From positions 18,104,001-18,168,000 of the forward strand of contig NC_039478.1 of NCBI RefSeq assembly GCF_003590095.1: a stretch of DNA of 64,000 nucleotides, read 5' to 3'. Positions within the stretch are counted from its first letter, which is position 1; each line of letters starts with the position of its first letter. This document shows, one piece after another, positions 43,084 through 56,119 of this stretch. The translations under genes were made by a program, and so were the position numbers. The notes beneath the pieces are model-generated. The model was given only the letters and a program-made list of their open reading frames with translations, was not told the origin of the DNA and searched no databases. Source of the stretch: Trichoplusia ni (taxonomy: Eukaryota > Arthropoda > Insecta > Lepidoptera > Noctuidae).

Positions 43084-45989
43084 CGACTAATATGGACAGC
43101 CGTTTGCTGAGATGCAAAAAAATAAAATCGTTTTCCTGACCTATGTTGATTTTTTTATCTAGTTCTACTGAATTCTGTAAAACCCCTTATATTATATATA
43201 CATATTTTAGAGACGTTGACTTTGTATCAAACTTCAAAACAAGAATAAATCTTAAAAGCTACTAAGCACAAAATAACACGGAAATAATTTTCCAAACAAA
43301 GTGTCTTACAGGAAATAACTCTCACGCCAATGATGTTTGTAAGACTATAAAAATACAACTAGCATATTAATTAATCGATCTATTTGACCGCAAGGAAACC
43401 ACAAAGTAATAGGTGTTAAAGATCAAATCTGTTAAAAGCAAGTTAAAACAAAGTTATATGCGAATAACTTACTAAGTATATGGGAAATAAAAACCTAAGC
43501 TTATGGCTAACTTCCGGAAAACAGAACCAACACTTTTAATATCTTTAAAGATATCTAAAGACAAACTGGCTTACCTACATATATCTTTTAACTCTTCTTT
43601 TTCTCTTTACGCTGGGACTTGAGGGATTCTTTTCAGGAAAAGACACATGGAGACAGAATCTTGGGATTTTGACAGAATAAGGGGTCTGGAGGGATGGTGG
43701 AATTGAAGAGACATTGCGTGCCTGGAATCAATGCTACGACCTTTAAATTGGCAGTCGTATGGTCGTACCATAAGGATATATCAGCAAAAAAATCTTACAA
43801 TACAAATTTCATTGACAGTTTTTGGTAAAAAAATCTTTAAAAAACACCTCAACATTTATTAAAGCCTACAAAGACTCAACAATCTACCCAAAAGTCTTGA
43901 ATGAACACCAATCACAACACATTATCCTATCACTGACTAAAACCGTCACTAAAAAGTATTTTATCTAGTACATGTGACCCCTAACCCTGTATGTCATGAA
44001 TACAAGTTTGTAGCCAATGTTTTTTAACATCATCGACATCTTGTTAACTAAACATTGATCTCGGAAGTGACATTTAGATAACATTTATCTATTAACGACG
44101 TTTGTGAAAGGAAAGTATTGGTGACGTCATTGGTCATGCTTCTGGTTTAGATAATGTGTTGTTAATAATAATAGTTTATTTGCAAGTGGGTATGTGCAAT
44201 CTCTGTATCTGATCTGTGTAATAAGGTGAATTATAACAAGCAGATACTAACCTTCAGTAGATGGGGAGAAGAAGAATGTCAAAAAGATCTTTGAATGTAT
44301 GTACTTGGATTTACTATTGAACTATGGTCTAAGAATTATCTCTCCGGTATGGTTGATTTGATTTCTCTTTGCCTATTTGTTAAATATTAAAATACTGGTC
44401 TTATTACGATCAAATTGTTATTATCATCCATCCATTATTACCATCACCAAAACAAAATGTGTATGTTGAAAACAGTTTATTATTTCAAGAACTAAGTTAG
44501 ACCATGTTTTACAGGATTATTCCACGTAAACCACTATTCCCTTTTGAGATTTTTTTGCAAGCTTTTTTAAAATAATAAAGCAGCAACAAAAATCAATAAC
44601 CTCCCATACTTATCACTTATACCTCCAAGATACCTACAGCAGCTCATTCACAAACAGATTAGTCTGACAGTTCACGACCGGCCGTAAAACAAAATCGACG
44701 TAATTAAGCCAAGCATAGGGATACCCATATATTATCACCTTCAATCACAACCAAATTAAATTGACGCCGATACCCTTAAATTTACTAGAAATTAAAGGTC
44801 TAACTATATTGGTTAACGATTGATTTGGAAAATTTATTTCGGGAGTTAAGGCAAGCGAAAATAGTTTTTGTGGCTATGGATTTACGGGTTAAGGTATGTG
44901 TCTGAGTTATGTTGGTCAATTCACATGTATGTAGTCACGTTTCGCTCGCGGCATTCGTCGCCAATCTGTCATAGTGACTACAATAGTTCAAATAAATGTG
45001 TTACCGTTATTTTAACCGGACAAAAAAGGCCGTTAAGATACAGTAAGTTTGAATTGCGAATTGTAACATCATTATTTATGCTCTAATTACCTTCTATTCT
45101 CTTTACTCGGCAAAAAATATCTGATTTCAGTCCCACATGGTTTTGAATAGTAGGAGTCTACTGGAAATAGAAAGGTGAGCTATTCATAGCCCGGACACTG
45201 ACTGTCGGCGTATCCCTGACAAACGAGACAGAAAAAAAAAACAATTGACTATCACTGTCCAATTTTTGACGTGGAATTTCAGACAGGTCCACAGATAGAG
45301 CACCAGACGAACATTGTGTGTCCTTTCATAGTCCTAGTTTCATTTGTTTCTAGAGAGTAAGTTTTTTACTAGGTCTTTTAGGAATTATTTTCCTTTTGGG
45401 ATTCAATATTTTCCGATTTTTTGGGTACTGTTTGATAACTGACCAGATTCTCACTTAACAAGAGCTTTCACCGTGCAAATTTAATAGGTCCTAAAATAAT
45501 GTTAAGAACCAATTAGATGACGTCCTCAAAACCAAATTGCCTTTTAAACTAGAAAAGGCATGTACTCATAGAGGAAAACGCATAGAATTCGCATGTGTAT
45601 CTATTACTCACGCCGTTTAATTCAGCAATTACAATACAATTTTAATTCTATCGGTGTCCGATTGACGCAATATTAGGTGACCAGCTTAACAAGAACTGTC
45701 CACTTTCTTCTTTACTTATTTATGGTCTTTTGTTTTGCATATCAATTATAGACTGGCCAATCTTTCTTCCTTGGTCTCCGAAGAAGGTGGTGTGACGATC
45801 CTGTCATATAATCGTGGCCTAAAATTGCAAAATAATAGCAGTTTGGAAAGATCTTTGACATGCCTTAGCAATAACTAACTGATTTTGGCATATTTGAGAA
45901 CTTAGTTTGAGTTTCAAGTTGATTTTTTTTATTCTGTCCATTTTAATAGCTTCTTCCTCAAAGTTAAGAATATAAACCTATATCAGCTT
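43084..45989. other. Long stretch without recognised gene or repeat
   Basis: AT-rich. A CRE palindrome lies at 44122-44129 in a context shared with 2788. The segment 43715-43795 (GCAGTCGTATGGTCGTACCA) may be an old SINE remnant but is too short to assign. Confidence 0.4.
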
Positions 45990-46105
45990 ATGGTAGACAG
46001 TTCCTCCGTCCGTCTTTGACCAGGCTGTGCGTCATGAACCGAGATAGCTAGACAGTAAAACAATTATACATTTGATGGATTTCTGTTGAGGCTTTAGAAA
46101 CAAAT
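45990..46105 (-). repeat. Fragment of the GTGCGAGTCGG family
   Basis: CCGTCCGTCTTTGACCAGGC, GTGCGTCATGAACCGAGATA and GCTAGACAGTAAAACAATTA match the middle of the family in reverse. Both termini are lost. Confidence 0.5.
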
Positions 46106-47780
46106 AGATATCGGAGTTTAGACAACCAAAGTTACAAGTTGAGTCGTTAAGCGTTTTAACCTGGTCTGTATCAAACGTCTTTATCTCAATACGAGCTGCA
46201 ATTTGACATCAAGCGGGTCCAAAAACCTCACGTGTTTGCACGAACAAACCCTCGGGTGATTTTTAGATTTAAGCGACTGAAACCACTGAAACCACTGAAG
46301 TATACATTATTTATTTGTTCACACCTCTGAATATTCCATATGATGATACCAAATTTAATATAATCAGTAAATACAGGATCAGTTTCTCACACTCAACTTT
46401 TAAAACCTGAATGTATATCGAATGATTGACGTGACATGCGAAGTCAAAATTTTATGTAAAACTGAATAATTGAATATTAAATTACTTAATCGACACTTGT
46501 GTAAGTGTAAATTACTTGAAATTTAAGTAATGAGTGCGTGTTCAGTTGTTTCTGAAACCGATTGTTATTATCCCTTATTCCCTTCGTTTCGAATTAAAGT
46601 TAACATGAAAGGGGCTTTTCGTTGAACACAGGCATTATTAAAAGCAGGGAAATATATTTTTTTGGTTATGTAAAGGAAATTAAAGAAATGAAAGTCAAAC
46701 CTGGCCTAGTTGTCACGGGTCATAGGAGGTGGTTTAAAACAGTATCAAGGTCCCAATATCATAATTTAACAGTACACATAATAGCTGACGAATTTTTTAA
46801 TATTTTTTGTTATAGTGGCAATAGAAAAAAAAACATTATTTAAACCGTCTAGTTGTGACGGTTTATGATGATTATAGCTATCCATAGAACATTATCTGTT
46901 AATTTATAATTTGAAAGAAGAAAGAAGCAAATTACGATACACAATCACTACCAACATCGTTAAAGCACAGTGATCAATTACTTACCCCAAATAAAACACT
47001 GATTTTGACGATAATGTTCAAGTAATTACACTTTATCTAGAAATTAAAGTCTTGTCTTATAGTCTGATTTCAATATTTTGAATAAGTTATCTTCAAAATG
47101 AATAATCGCACTTGATTTGTTTAAAAAACTAAATAACCAAACATTAATATGATAAAAAAAGATAAATAAAATTGAATACCAAAGTGCCTCAGAGGTTGTG
47201 CAAAAAAAATGAAACTCGATCACATTCCACTTCAGCCAGTAATCGGGCGCGGCTGTCCAAATGACTTTTTCGACTCGATTAATAAGATTTATTTGCTTTA
47301 TTAAACACCCGTTAAAATATCGCAAGAAATTCATTAAGGTCGAGCGGATTCAGTTTTCTCGATAATCGGTAATCAGGGTTATCAACTCGCGGAAGAAATT
47401 ACATACATATGCGATTAATTAGTATTTTACAGCGTATTCTTGCGAACGAGCGTTATATGGGTAGTAACATTGTCGCTAAATGTAACTTGCATATTAACAT
47501 TCCGATACGACTCGTGTTTGAGAGGTTATCAAAACCAGCTCCGGAGGAGGATTCCTTTTATTTTAATTAATATTGACTTGCTTAAAACGTCTGACGTTGC
47601 TAAGGAGTAACTGGAACCTAAACCTGCGCTAATTGGCGGCAGAGGCGATAAAACAGTTGAACATCGTGCCTAGAGAGTTGTTTTAGATGGTTTTCATGAC
47701 TTGATGACGTCAGAAATATAATAGGCAATCATCGTGTTTGATTATCATGATCATTAGTAAACTCATTTACGAATGAGTGA
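46106..47780. other. Stretch without recognised gene
   Basis: Contains a CRE palindrome (47705-47712). Open frames at 46622-46843 and 47044-47334 have no recognisable product. Confidence 0.4.
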
Positions 47781-47935
47781 TTTCGAAGCGCAAAGCTTCG
47801 TGAGTCGTGACAAGTGGACAATAAATCCTTAAGAAATGTAACAGTAAATAAGGATCGCACATACCGAAGCGTAGGAGCCGCGATAAAATCACCCGATTTC
47901 CCCTACGTGTACCGCCGCTCGGCCAATTACGACCA
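47781..47935. other. Hairpin and GC-richer patch
   Basis: CGAAGC-GCAAA-GCTTCG forms a 6-bp stem near 47784-47800. CGAAGCGTAGGAGCCGCGAT and CTACGTGTACCGCCGCTCGG lie at 47863-47922. Nature unknown. Confidence 0.3.
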
Positions 47936-48519
47936 ACTACTCATTATTTTAAGAAAACATTAACTACTTAACATAAAAATTTGAGTCGAAAATGCTATGC
48001 AATTACGTGCACCACAAAATTTCGGAGTGTATAATGTAGGTGGCTGTGACACGGACTTAGCTAGCTGGATGTGGCAGAGTGCTGGAGAACGCATTTTTGA
48101 CGAGACATTAAGCTTGTATAAAAGCTCGTAAGCATCGTCTCTTCTTTACGTGACGGACAATGGTTATATATAATTAACGAGCCATATTATTTTTAAGCAA
48201 TAAAAATATTGATACTAAAACAAAAAAATTATAAAGATGGATAAAAACTCCATATATGTATATTTTTTTTTTTATATATAATTGTTTTATTTTTGAATGT
48301 ATAATTCTACTGCGCTTGAGTATGCAACGGATTATTTTTTCTAACCAGCGGGACCGATTATTAATTTGCATACGGTAGGCGAACCTTAAATTCACCAATT
48401 AGCTCGGAACTAAGAAGTGCGCTGGATCAGCCTCATCCCTTCTTACTTTTATTTAACTCTTCATTTAAAACAACATCTTTGTACATACGAGCTGACTGTA
48501 AGTGACTGCCGAAACTTGC
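47936..48519. other. AT-rich stretch, nothing recognised
   Basis: A long T/A run occurs near 48260-48290. No gene. Confidence 0.4.
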
Positions 48520-48610
48520 ACGAAACCCGGCAAAAAGTCCGCGACGCACGCTCCAGATCAAATGAGATGGACCCCGGGGCTGCAGAGTAGGGCACCACAG
48601 ATACTGCACC
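48520..48610. other. GC-rich island
   Basis: CGCGACGCACGCTCCAGATC and GACCCCGGGGCTGCAGAGTA stand out from the surroundings. No open frame or known repeat. Confidence 0.3.
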
Positions 48611-50640
48611 ATGTAGTCTGATAGACCATTTATTTACTATGTAGCAGGTTGTATTTTGAACAGTTGAATAATTGAAGTAATGGTTTTTGATGCCTGTATT
48701 GAAAATGTGAGGGCTAACATTATGTGTTTAGAATTTAGAAATATAGAGGAGAAAAGATTTCATAATTAGAAAGAAAAATGATAAGAAAAATCTTTATTCT
48801 GATATAAATAAAACTTACTTATATGTTTAATATGTTTTTATTTGTGAAACAGTAACTTCCAAATTCATCATTCAAAAATATTGATCCAGTTATTGAAGCC
48901 TCTGTACTCAACCTACTCTATGCATACATTGCTTTTAATAACGTGTTTAATGCAAAAGAAATTTACGTTCGAAATCTGTGGACGAGCTGTACCTTGCACC
49001 AAAGCTGCCCATTGATGCAAAATCACAAAACTGGTTCGGAAACCGATATCCATATGAAAACACATACCTACTTATTATCCTTTTTGACGGCGACAGGTGA
49101 AATTTTAATACCGAATTTTACTTAGGGTTGCCTTCTTTTCAAAGGGTTAAACTTTCGTTGAACTTTATCGAGATTTATTGGTGCAGGTTTAGATTGACAT
49201 TTTGATGTGAATTTTCGAAATAATTTGTTAGGAATGCAATGTTAGATCAGTATTGAGACAGTTTCGAAAGAACTTGACAAGTTTTACATGACCTTTATGG
49301 TGCGTAACCTGCAATAAAATTGAACTTTTATGCAACTACATCTTGTTATCCCTGCATCACTCTATGGTTGACTGGCAGAGAATGTGTCAGGCAGTTCATA
49401 TATCAAAAGTGTAAACGCAAAAAAAATACAACCTTCCAGTTCCTTGGTAAAGGTATTCCCGTTTTTCTTGACATTTTTCTACCTTAGATTACATCAGGCC
49501 AAATCCAGGAAATATGTTATAATGACATCTGTTTCTGTCGATTGAAGTTTGAACTACCCGTCAAAACATAGAACTTAAAAATGAAATCATTGCCTCTTAT
49601 TCAATTACGTTGAAAGTTAATTATAGTAATTATTTGTATTAAGCCCGCAATTTACAAATTAATTTTTGGAGGTTGGAACGATTACAATGAACATAAATAT
49701 CAATTCTGTTAACATTGAACTTTAGGGCCCAATTCTTGCGTTTTCCATAAGAAGGTGATTTTATAGACATTTATATTTTCTGTCGATTAGTTTATATTTC
49801 CAAAATAACACTTTTGGATGTACCAACACTTTTTGATGTAGAAATTTGACAGTAATCAGAATTGAATTCGATACGAGATAAGATGTTACCCATTGTATAC
49901 AATAACGTACATACATTATTGACATTTCTGTAACTATTACTGTTTTGATATGATTTTTCCATTTAAGGATTTAAATTTTTTCGCCATCTCCTTATTGTGT
50001 GGTTTCAAGAAGTCGTAAACGTGTATTTATCACTATAAAGTGTGTATTTTAATGTTAGTTGTCAGTCCTTGAGATGTTAAGAGCACATAAATTATAAAAT
50101 AATTTAAGTACCACAGCGTTTTGGGTTGAGAAAAGAATTCTGGTCCTGTTTCGCATGCAGTAGAAATGTGAAATTATTTTTATGTTTAATGCGGTCATCT
50201 GTCCTGCTTACGATGCTTTTGCCGCTTTTGGTCGAACTCAATTTCAAGCCATTCAATTTGTAGTCGCCTTTATGTCTCGGGTGGAGTGTAAGCCGTTTGC
50301 TATCTATATCAAAAAATATCTTGAAATAAAGTTTCTTTGCAGAACTAAGTGGTACTCTCCATGTAAAAAAGGCTAGCACCAACACTAGCCTATCTTTCAT
50401 GCGCTAGCAGAAAGTTTGATGAGAACATAAATAACTGTTCTGAACTCCTTATCAATTTAAAATAAATTACATTCTTAAAAGCTTAGCTTCCTGGTAATCG
50501 GTGACGAATGATCGTGATCCAAAATGCCTGTTTCTATATAGCATGGACTCGTATATGTTTGTGTGTATGTATTACAGAGAATTGAATCCAATATGGACTA
50601 TGGAAAGCATGTAAATAAAGCTATATCACAGAAAACAATA
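48611..50640. other. Stretch without recognised gene
   Basis: Overlapping open frames on both strands at 50104-50400 (98 and 64 codons) are the most open part, and neither is recognised. AGGCTAG-CACCAACA-CTAGCCT (about 50371-50392) is a 7-bp hairpin. Confidence 0.35.
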
Positions 50641-50649
50641 AGGAAACGT

Positions 50650-50745
50650 TATCGGTCACCCGTTAACGCAACGGGTTGTTCCCACGCGCACAGCCTGCGG
50701 TTTGCGGCCGCGACTGCGTGCAATCCACCCTGCGCTATTGCTAAC
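50650..50745. other. GC-rich island
   Basis: CACCCGTTAACGCAACGGGT, CCACGCGCACAGCCTGCGGT and GCGGCCGCGACTGCGTGC follow each other. AACGCAACGGGTT contains partial dyads. It may be a regulatory element or a GC-rich repeat. Confidence 0.3.
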
Positions 50746-52125
50746 AAATGATATTATATCTGCGTTAGAAGGACCTTGGGGTATTGTCTAACCGATGTTT
50801 TCTCCTTACACGTACTTACCAGATTCCAAGATCTGACATAGGAGTAGTATGGTAAGTTGCATAGTATCTATAGATAATGGTTGGAGGCTGCTGAATATTA
50901 CAAGAAAAATGAATCAGAGGAAAAAGTGACGGTTTTTTTTTGATAAAATGATTAAGAAATATATTATGTGTAGATGTCATTTTTAGAAAGATGTGGTAGC
51001 TATGAGTGATAGATAGATTTTCCCTTAAGTTTTATATAGTCGCTCCATTCTTCTTGACATTTAATTTTCAACTAAGTATAAAAATAAGAAACACAAAGCT
51101 CATTAAAAAATAAATAATCATGATAAAAAAATAATAGTGATAATTTTGAACGGAAGCCACTTGGGGTTTTCGCATATGTTAATCTAATAGATAAGACAAT
51201 TGATTTTAAATAACGATAAATATTGTAAATCATTCCTTTATTTCCTTAAACTTTATATTTAATCCTCATTAAGTGATATAAATTTTTATGTCAAATGAAA
51301 TTAAATACTATCTACATAGATGACTTGTTTGATAAAAACTAAAGAATTAAAGGCTGATTAAAAACCTTCGAAAACGATTAGAATAATTATAGTAAACATT
51401 AATAATTACATTTATTTATATAAGGAAATAATCATTTATCCTGGTTTCTATTATTGTTATTTATATTATTATTACTAGGTATTGTAAGCTATAGCAATAT
51501 TATTTTAAAAACGTATAGAAACATAAATTTGATGTAAGTTTTATGGTGAAAACTTGTTTAAAATAATTTGGCTCCAAATAGGACTTTCTTTAGTCTTGTA
51601 GGCGAAACCGGATAGGCAACAGTAATAATTACTTAAAGAAATAATTTTCAAATGGACAATTCGTTTCGATATTATTCCCTGTCATTACAATATACAAATA
51701 TTATCCAATTGTACTTGCAAGAATGACGACTAAAAAAAGTACAGTCGTCTTTAAAAAAAACAAAATATTATTCATTTCAGGATTCCAAGACAACTCGTTT
51801 TATTTAAAAGAGGAAACTGTAACATCTCACTCAAAATTAACATTACAAAGGTTGTTCGATTCTCCTAAGTCCTTTTACAAGCTTCTTCAAGTCCGAAACC
51901 TTCACTGAGAATTGAATAAAAAAAAACCAAATAAAACCTCCGTCCGATAAATTCTATACGTCAAGTAATCTGCTTCCAACAAAGATCAAACTAATAAAGC
52001 CAAGGTCCACTTCGAATGTTAATAAAATCATCATGTAACACATTATTGCTCTGCCCATGACGTTTTAATTTTGAAGTCATAATTATATCATAATTTACAA
52101 TGTTCGTTTAGGTTCAGATAAACGT
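50746..52125. other. Long AT-rich stretch, nothing recognised
   Basis: Particularly AT-rich between 51080 and 51540. No gene. Confidence 0.45.
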
Positions 52126-52130
52126 GCGCA

Positions 52131-52165
52131 CGGGCCACCCTGGGTGGTGCGAGCTGGCGACCAGC
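52131..52165. repeat. Twin GC-rich mini-hairpins
   Basis: CCACCC-T-GGGTGG (52135-52147) is followed directly by GCTGG-CGA-CCAGC (52153-52165). Two perfect adjacent GC stems in AT-rich DNA. Confidence 0.6.
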
Positions 52166-52689
52166 CGACCGCCAAGTTAACGTGAAATATATGTAAAATA
52201 CACAATTATACCTCCAGCTTGATACAGAAAATTCATTTTAATATTCCTTAATTGATCTTACGACATTTTTTTGCCGAACAATTTGATCTCAGTCCAACGA
52301 ACAATTATCATTTGAATGCTGTTAACTACATACCAATACGTAGAAATAGCTTCATCGTAAACTGGAACGGTTTTAATAACAAGCTCTCGAGAGCACAATT
52401 ATTTAATTAAAACCTTTCTTGATAAACTGTACCAAAATGAACTCAATAAAAAGTGTCGTGCGGTCGTTTACTGCGGCCACCGCGTTTCATAAAATGTTTC
52501 GAATCCATGAACGATTCATTTTCAACAATTAAACTGTAAGTGAACTTTATTATAATTCTTCCGTTCATTCCTTAAAGGCATTCAAATACCGCATCACCAT
52601 AAAACAAAATCAAAGGCAGTTCTCAGGAAATTTCTCGAGACGCAAACAGGTCGAGATATATACTATCACTGGGTATGAAGTAAAAATGT
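52166..52689. other. AT-rich stretch, nothing recognised
   Basis: No gene or repeat recognised. Confidence 0.4.
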
Positions 52690-52905
52690 TAAAGAACTTG
52701 CAAAAATCTGGCCGTGCCGCCTAACCCTTAGCGTCCCACGATCAAGGGCTTTTTTGGGCAAATAATTCTGAACCAGTTCTCGAGCATTGACCTCAGCCGC
52801 CCGGGGCTGTGGTATTTGGGCTGATTTCGGCTCCAAAATCGCACATCGTAACGTTGTTTTTGCCCTCACCATTATTATTATTAATTGGATCACCGACTTG
52901 TCCAA
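52690..52905 (-). other. GC-moderate block with minus-strand open frame
   Basis: A 79-codon open frame (52666-52905) covers GC-enriched sequence such as CAGCCGCCCGGGGCTGTGGT on the plus strand. The predicted residues include a basic patch (TLRVRRHG) but no domain I know. It could be an exon or an unrecognised repeat. Confidence 0.2.
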
Positions 52906-53059
52906 TGATGGAAATCGTTAAGGAACTGCCAAGAGTGAGCCGCGCCCAGGAGTTCCGTAAGCCAAGGTTCAACTTTATCTCTGTTGGCCCTTTAAAGACG
53001 AAGATATTAAGCTTATAAAAACCGTGAGCTGTATTTGGTATGACGATTAAAGAGCTTCG

Positions 53060-53450
53060 TATTTTCAGATGACAAAAAACTTGCAGACAATTGTACTGCC
53101 TGAGGAGTGGTCAGCTACTTTCCACAGCAATAAACTTGATGTCAATCGATTTTTCGTTCGATTCATCGATTTATCGTCAACAATCCATGTATGGGCGATT
53201 GGGGAAGAAAAAGAGTTTAATTACAGAAAAATATGTAAGGAGATCATTCCTTGTTTTAAAATTCCGTTCATTGTGGTACCCTAAAAACGAAATCTCTTTT
53301 ATAGCCCGAATAAATCAAAAAGTTCTCGTCGTGCATCGACAATGTGTACATACAATGTCCACCGTGATTTTACCGGATAAACTTGTCAATTTGTTCACCG
53401 CCGAAACGTGTTGGCCAATAGAGATATGGTCACAACATACGTTATAAGTT
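53060..53450 (+). other. Open region after a possible splice acceptor
   Basis: GTATTTTCAG|ATGAC gives an acceptor directly before an ATG at 53069. From here two plus-strand frames stay open, for 71 (53069-53284) and 118 codons (53091-53447). ATAT|GTAAGG at about 53236 could be a donor. The translations are not recognised, so this is a weak exon candidate. Confidence 0.2.
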
Positions 53451-54004
53451 GATTTAATTTTGTCGGGTTATAAATCTGGAGTACCACCGCAGAGGGACGC
53501 GGCCCCAGAGCATTGCTTATCAGTATGACAAGATGGGATACGAGGGTTCATATTTAGAATTGATTTCTTGTTTGTTATTAATATTATTTGTTGATTAATT
53601 GAGGCAATTTTTAATAAAGATCAACATCTTTATTAAAATTTGGATGTTTTAATTTAGCGAGGATAAATCTTAAAAAAATTAAATGCTTAGGGGAGTGTGA
53701 AGTAACTCAATCGTACAAACCCAAAAAAAAAATTCGTTAGTCGACTCTGATTTATTTGTTTCTTTAACTAAAATATCGATAACCTCATTGAACATTTTCA
53801 ACGGTTTATGATCTAATATAATTATTAAGAAATACACTGTATACACTATTAGTACCAGTCACTTTTTTGATCCATTTTACACACAAACCTTATAACAGAA
53901 TAACGAACAACAAAACTCCATTGCCGCGCAAACAGTTCAATCGTCACCGAAACACATCGTGATAATGACTTATTTTCTTTTTTCATTTCCAATCGAGTAT
54001 TAGT
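53451..54004. other. Stretch without recognised gene
   Basis: CCACCGCAGAGGGACGCGGC near 53487 is GC-rich. A TATCGATA octamer lies near 53774. The rest is AT-rich. Confidence 0.4.
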
Positions 54005-54085
54005 CCTGGCGTACTGGTCACCGTGCCTTCGCGGCCGCTCTGTGGCGGTGCATTTCCACGAAGCTCGGCGGCATTCGGCCATCGT
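54005..54085 (-). other. GC-rich island with minus-strand open frame
   Basis: CTTCGCGGCCGCTCTGTGGC and CGAAGCTCGGCGGCATTCGG. On the minus strand an ATG at 54082 opens 77 codons (to 53849), first Arg-rich and then ordinary. It may be the 5' end of a minus-strand transcript, but no donor or domain supports it. Confidence 0.25.
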
Positions 54086-56119
54086 TTCGTTTATATTAGC
54101 TTAATGAGTCCGTTTCGGGCCGACGCTACTTTTTACTTGATTTTGCACTGTAATAAAGAGTTACAGCACGGTGTTCACATGCACTATATTATGATTACTT
54201 TTTATTACGCAACAGTTATGTAATTTGCACGAGAGTATTAAGTTATTTGGTGATTGGTTAGTTTCGTGCCATTGTTTTAGTTGATTTGGTTTTCGGGGTT
54301 TGTGTTAGTTGTTAATGTTTGGATGATAAATTAAAGCGGGATATTACTCTGGTTGGTTTACTATTATTTTCAAAGAAAAAGTGCATGTAGTGTTTATTTT
54401 ATCACAATGTAAAGTACAAATTATGATTGAAGGCTTAGTATATTGCTGTAGACGCCTTACAATACCTGTCAGGATGTCCACATACCGTTCTAAAATCTCG
54501 CAATCTCCAAATAAACCCACGTAACAAAGCATACGCAGTACCGGCCCGAAACAAAACTGTCATAATATTTTAATCGAAGTAACACATCAGTACTGGTGTG
54601 GACTGCCCCCTACCAAGGCAGCCCGTACTCCATTAGGCCCATATTATTTCGTCCGACGAAAAAGCTGTCCAGATCTTTTTGTAAGAAAAAAAATATACGA
54701 AAAAAACTCTTTGAATGATCCGCCATCGTTAATACAAACTGAGATGCAGGCTGTGAACTATAATTTGCTAATAAGCTCTCGGAAATTGTGCCCACAAGGT
54801 AATTAACAGTTACAGTTTGTTTTTAAATTGCCGTGAAACTTGCGATGGTCTCTGGTGAGAATGATGTGCAGTTAATTTGTTACCGTCATAAATACTTGCA
54901 GGCGGTATTTGTACTGTGTGGTCGAATCAACATTTTTAGGGTTCAGTAGCATCCAAAACATGTTCAATGAGATTAAGCTGTTTGTAATCGTTCTTTTGGT
55001 TTTATATTTAGCAGCGCCGGTCACGATGATACGCAGTTTCATGGTTCAAATAATAAAATCGTTGAGGCTTGCTCATTGCTTGCTAATTTTAGATTTTTAA
55101 GTCTATTTATTTATTTTGTTTTTTTCATCGTTAGGTCGATTAGATCTAAACAAGTTAAAGCTATGTAAGTAGGTAAGTTATTTTTCTTCAACTGTTTTTA
55201 TTTCTCAAATGTGTTGTAAACTGAGATTGCAGAGCCTACTATAGCATCGCCTCAGGCTTGGTTTGGCTTGGCACGTGTCAAAATACTGCAATCATACAAA
55301 ATCATAGTCATAAAATTTTATTCACAGCTCAATTATAAAACAAATAAAATGTTATAGTTGTATAAAAAACCGGAAAATAATTAATTACGAATTGTTTCGG
55401 AGAACATCTTCAGTATTATGTAATGGCGTATTTTAATGTGATTACAGCTTTACGTTTTTGAGACTTACTTTTCCTTATTTTAGATTGATCGTCATTTATC
55501 AATCGAATTATATTGTGGGCAAATAAATTTTACAATGAATGAACATTTTTACTGTGAAATATTTTTATTTGTCAGCTTCTTACTAATGGCGACTCAATTC
55601 CTGCACAGAGATTTGCTTTTAATTTGAGTGTCTACGACAAGAAAGTTCTAACAGCGAATCTTAATTAAATAAAGCTAATATATACTACATTTGCAATTTG
55701 TCAAGACAACATTTAACAATCTATAACTAGACTAACATCTTAGAACAGTTTCCGGAACCGAATGTTCGCGAATTCCGATCACGCAAAACCTGTTCTTTGT
55801 AATACTAACGGTCTGTCTAGATTCTTTATAATATTGATATCTTATTGATCAGCAATACCTTTCACGAACAAAAAACTATGACATCACTTAGCTCTCAGAT
55901 AAAAACCAACCTTGGATCCTTAATATAGAGTTTAAATTGTGTCTGATGATGTATTGTTAGTTGAATCGTTTTGAAGTTTAGAGTTGGAGTTGTAATGATT
56001 AATAGATGCGAAAGCGGTATGTTTAGATCTCTCTTGAGCACGATCAATTTATTTTGATTTAATGTTTTGAGTGTGGTTAAGGACAGGAGTTTGATCAGGT
56101 GCTGACTGATGTATGATCT
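54086..56119. other. Stretch without recognised gene
   Basis: AT-rich. A CACGTG E-box lies at 55272-55277. GGACTGCCCCCTACCAAGGC near 54600 contains a weak dyad. No supported gene. Confidence 0.4.

Noticed and set aside
42754..43139. Two overlapping open frames of 95 and 119 codons
   Set aside because: Both extend through CT and GA tracts that lack stop codons by composition; no recognisable product.
48260..48290. Poly(T)/TATA run as promoter
   Set aside because: Simple AT-rich low complexity without any start-site context.
50104..50400. 98-codon minus-strand frame with an overlapping plus-strand frame
   Set aside because: No domain, and no splice or promoter signals that favour either strand.
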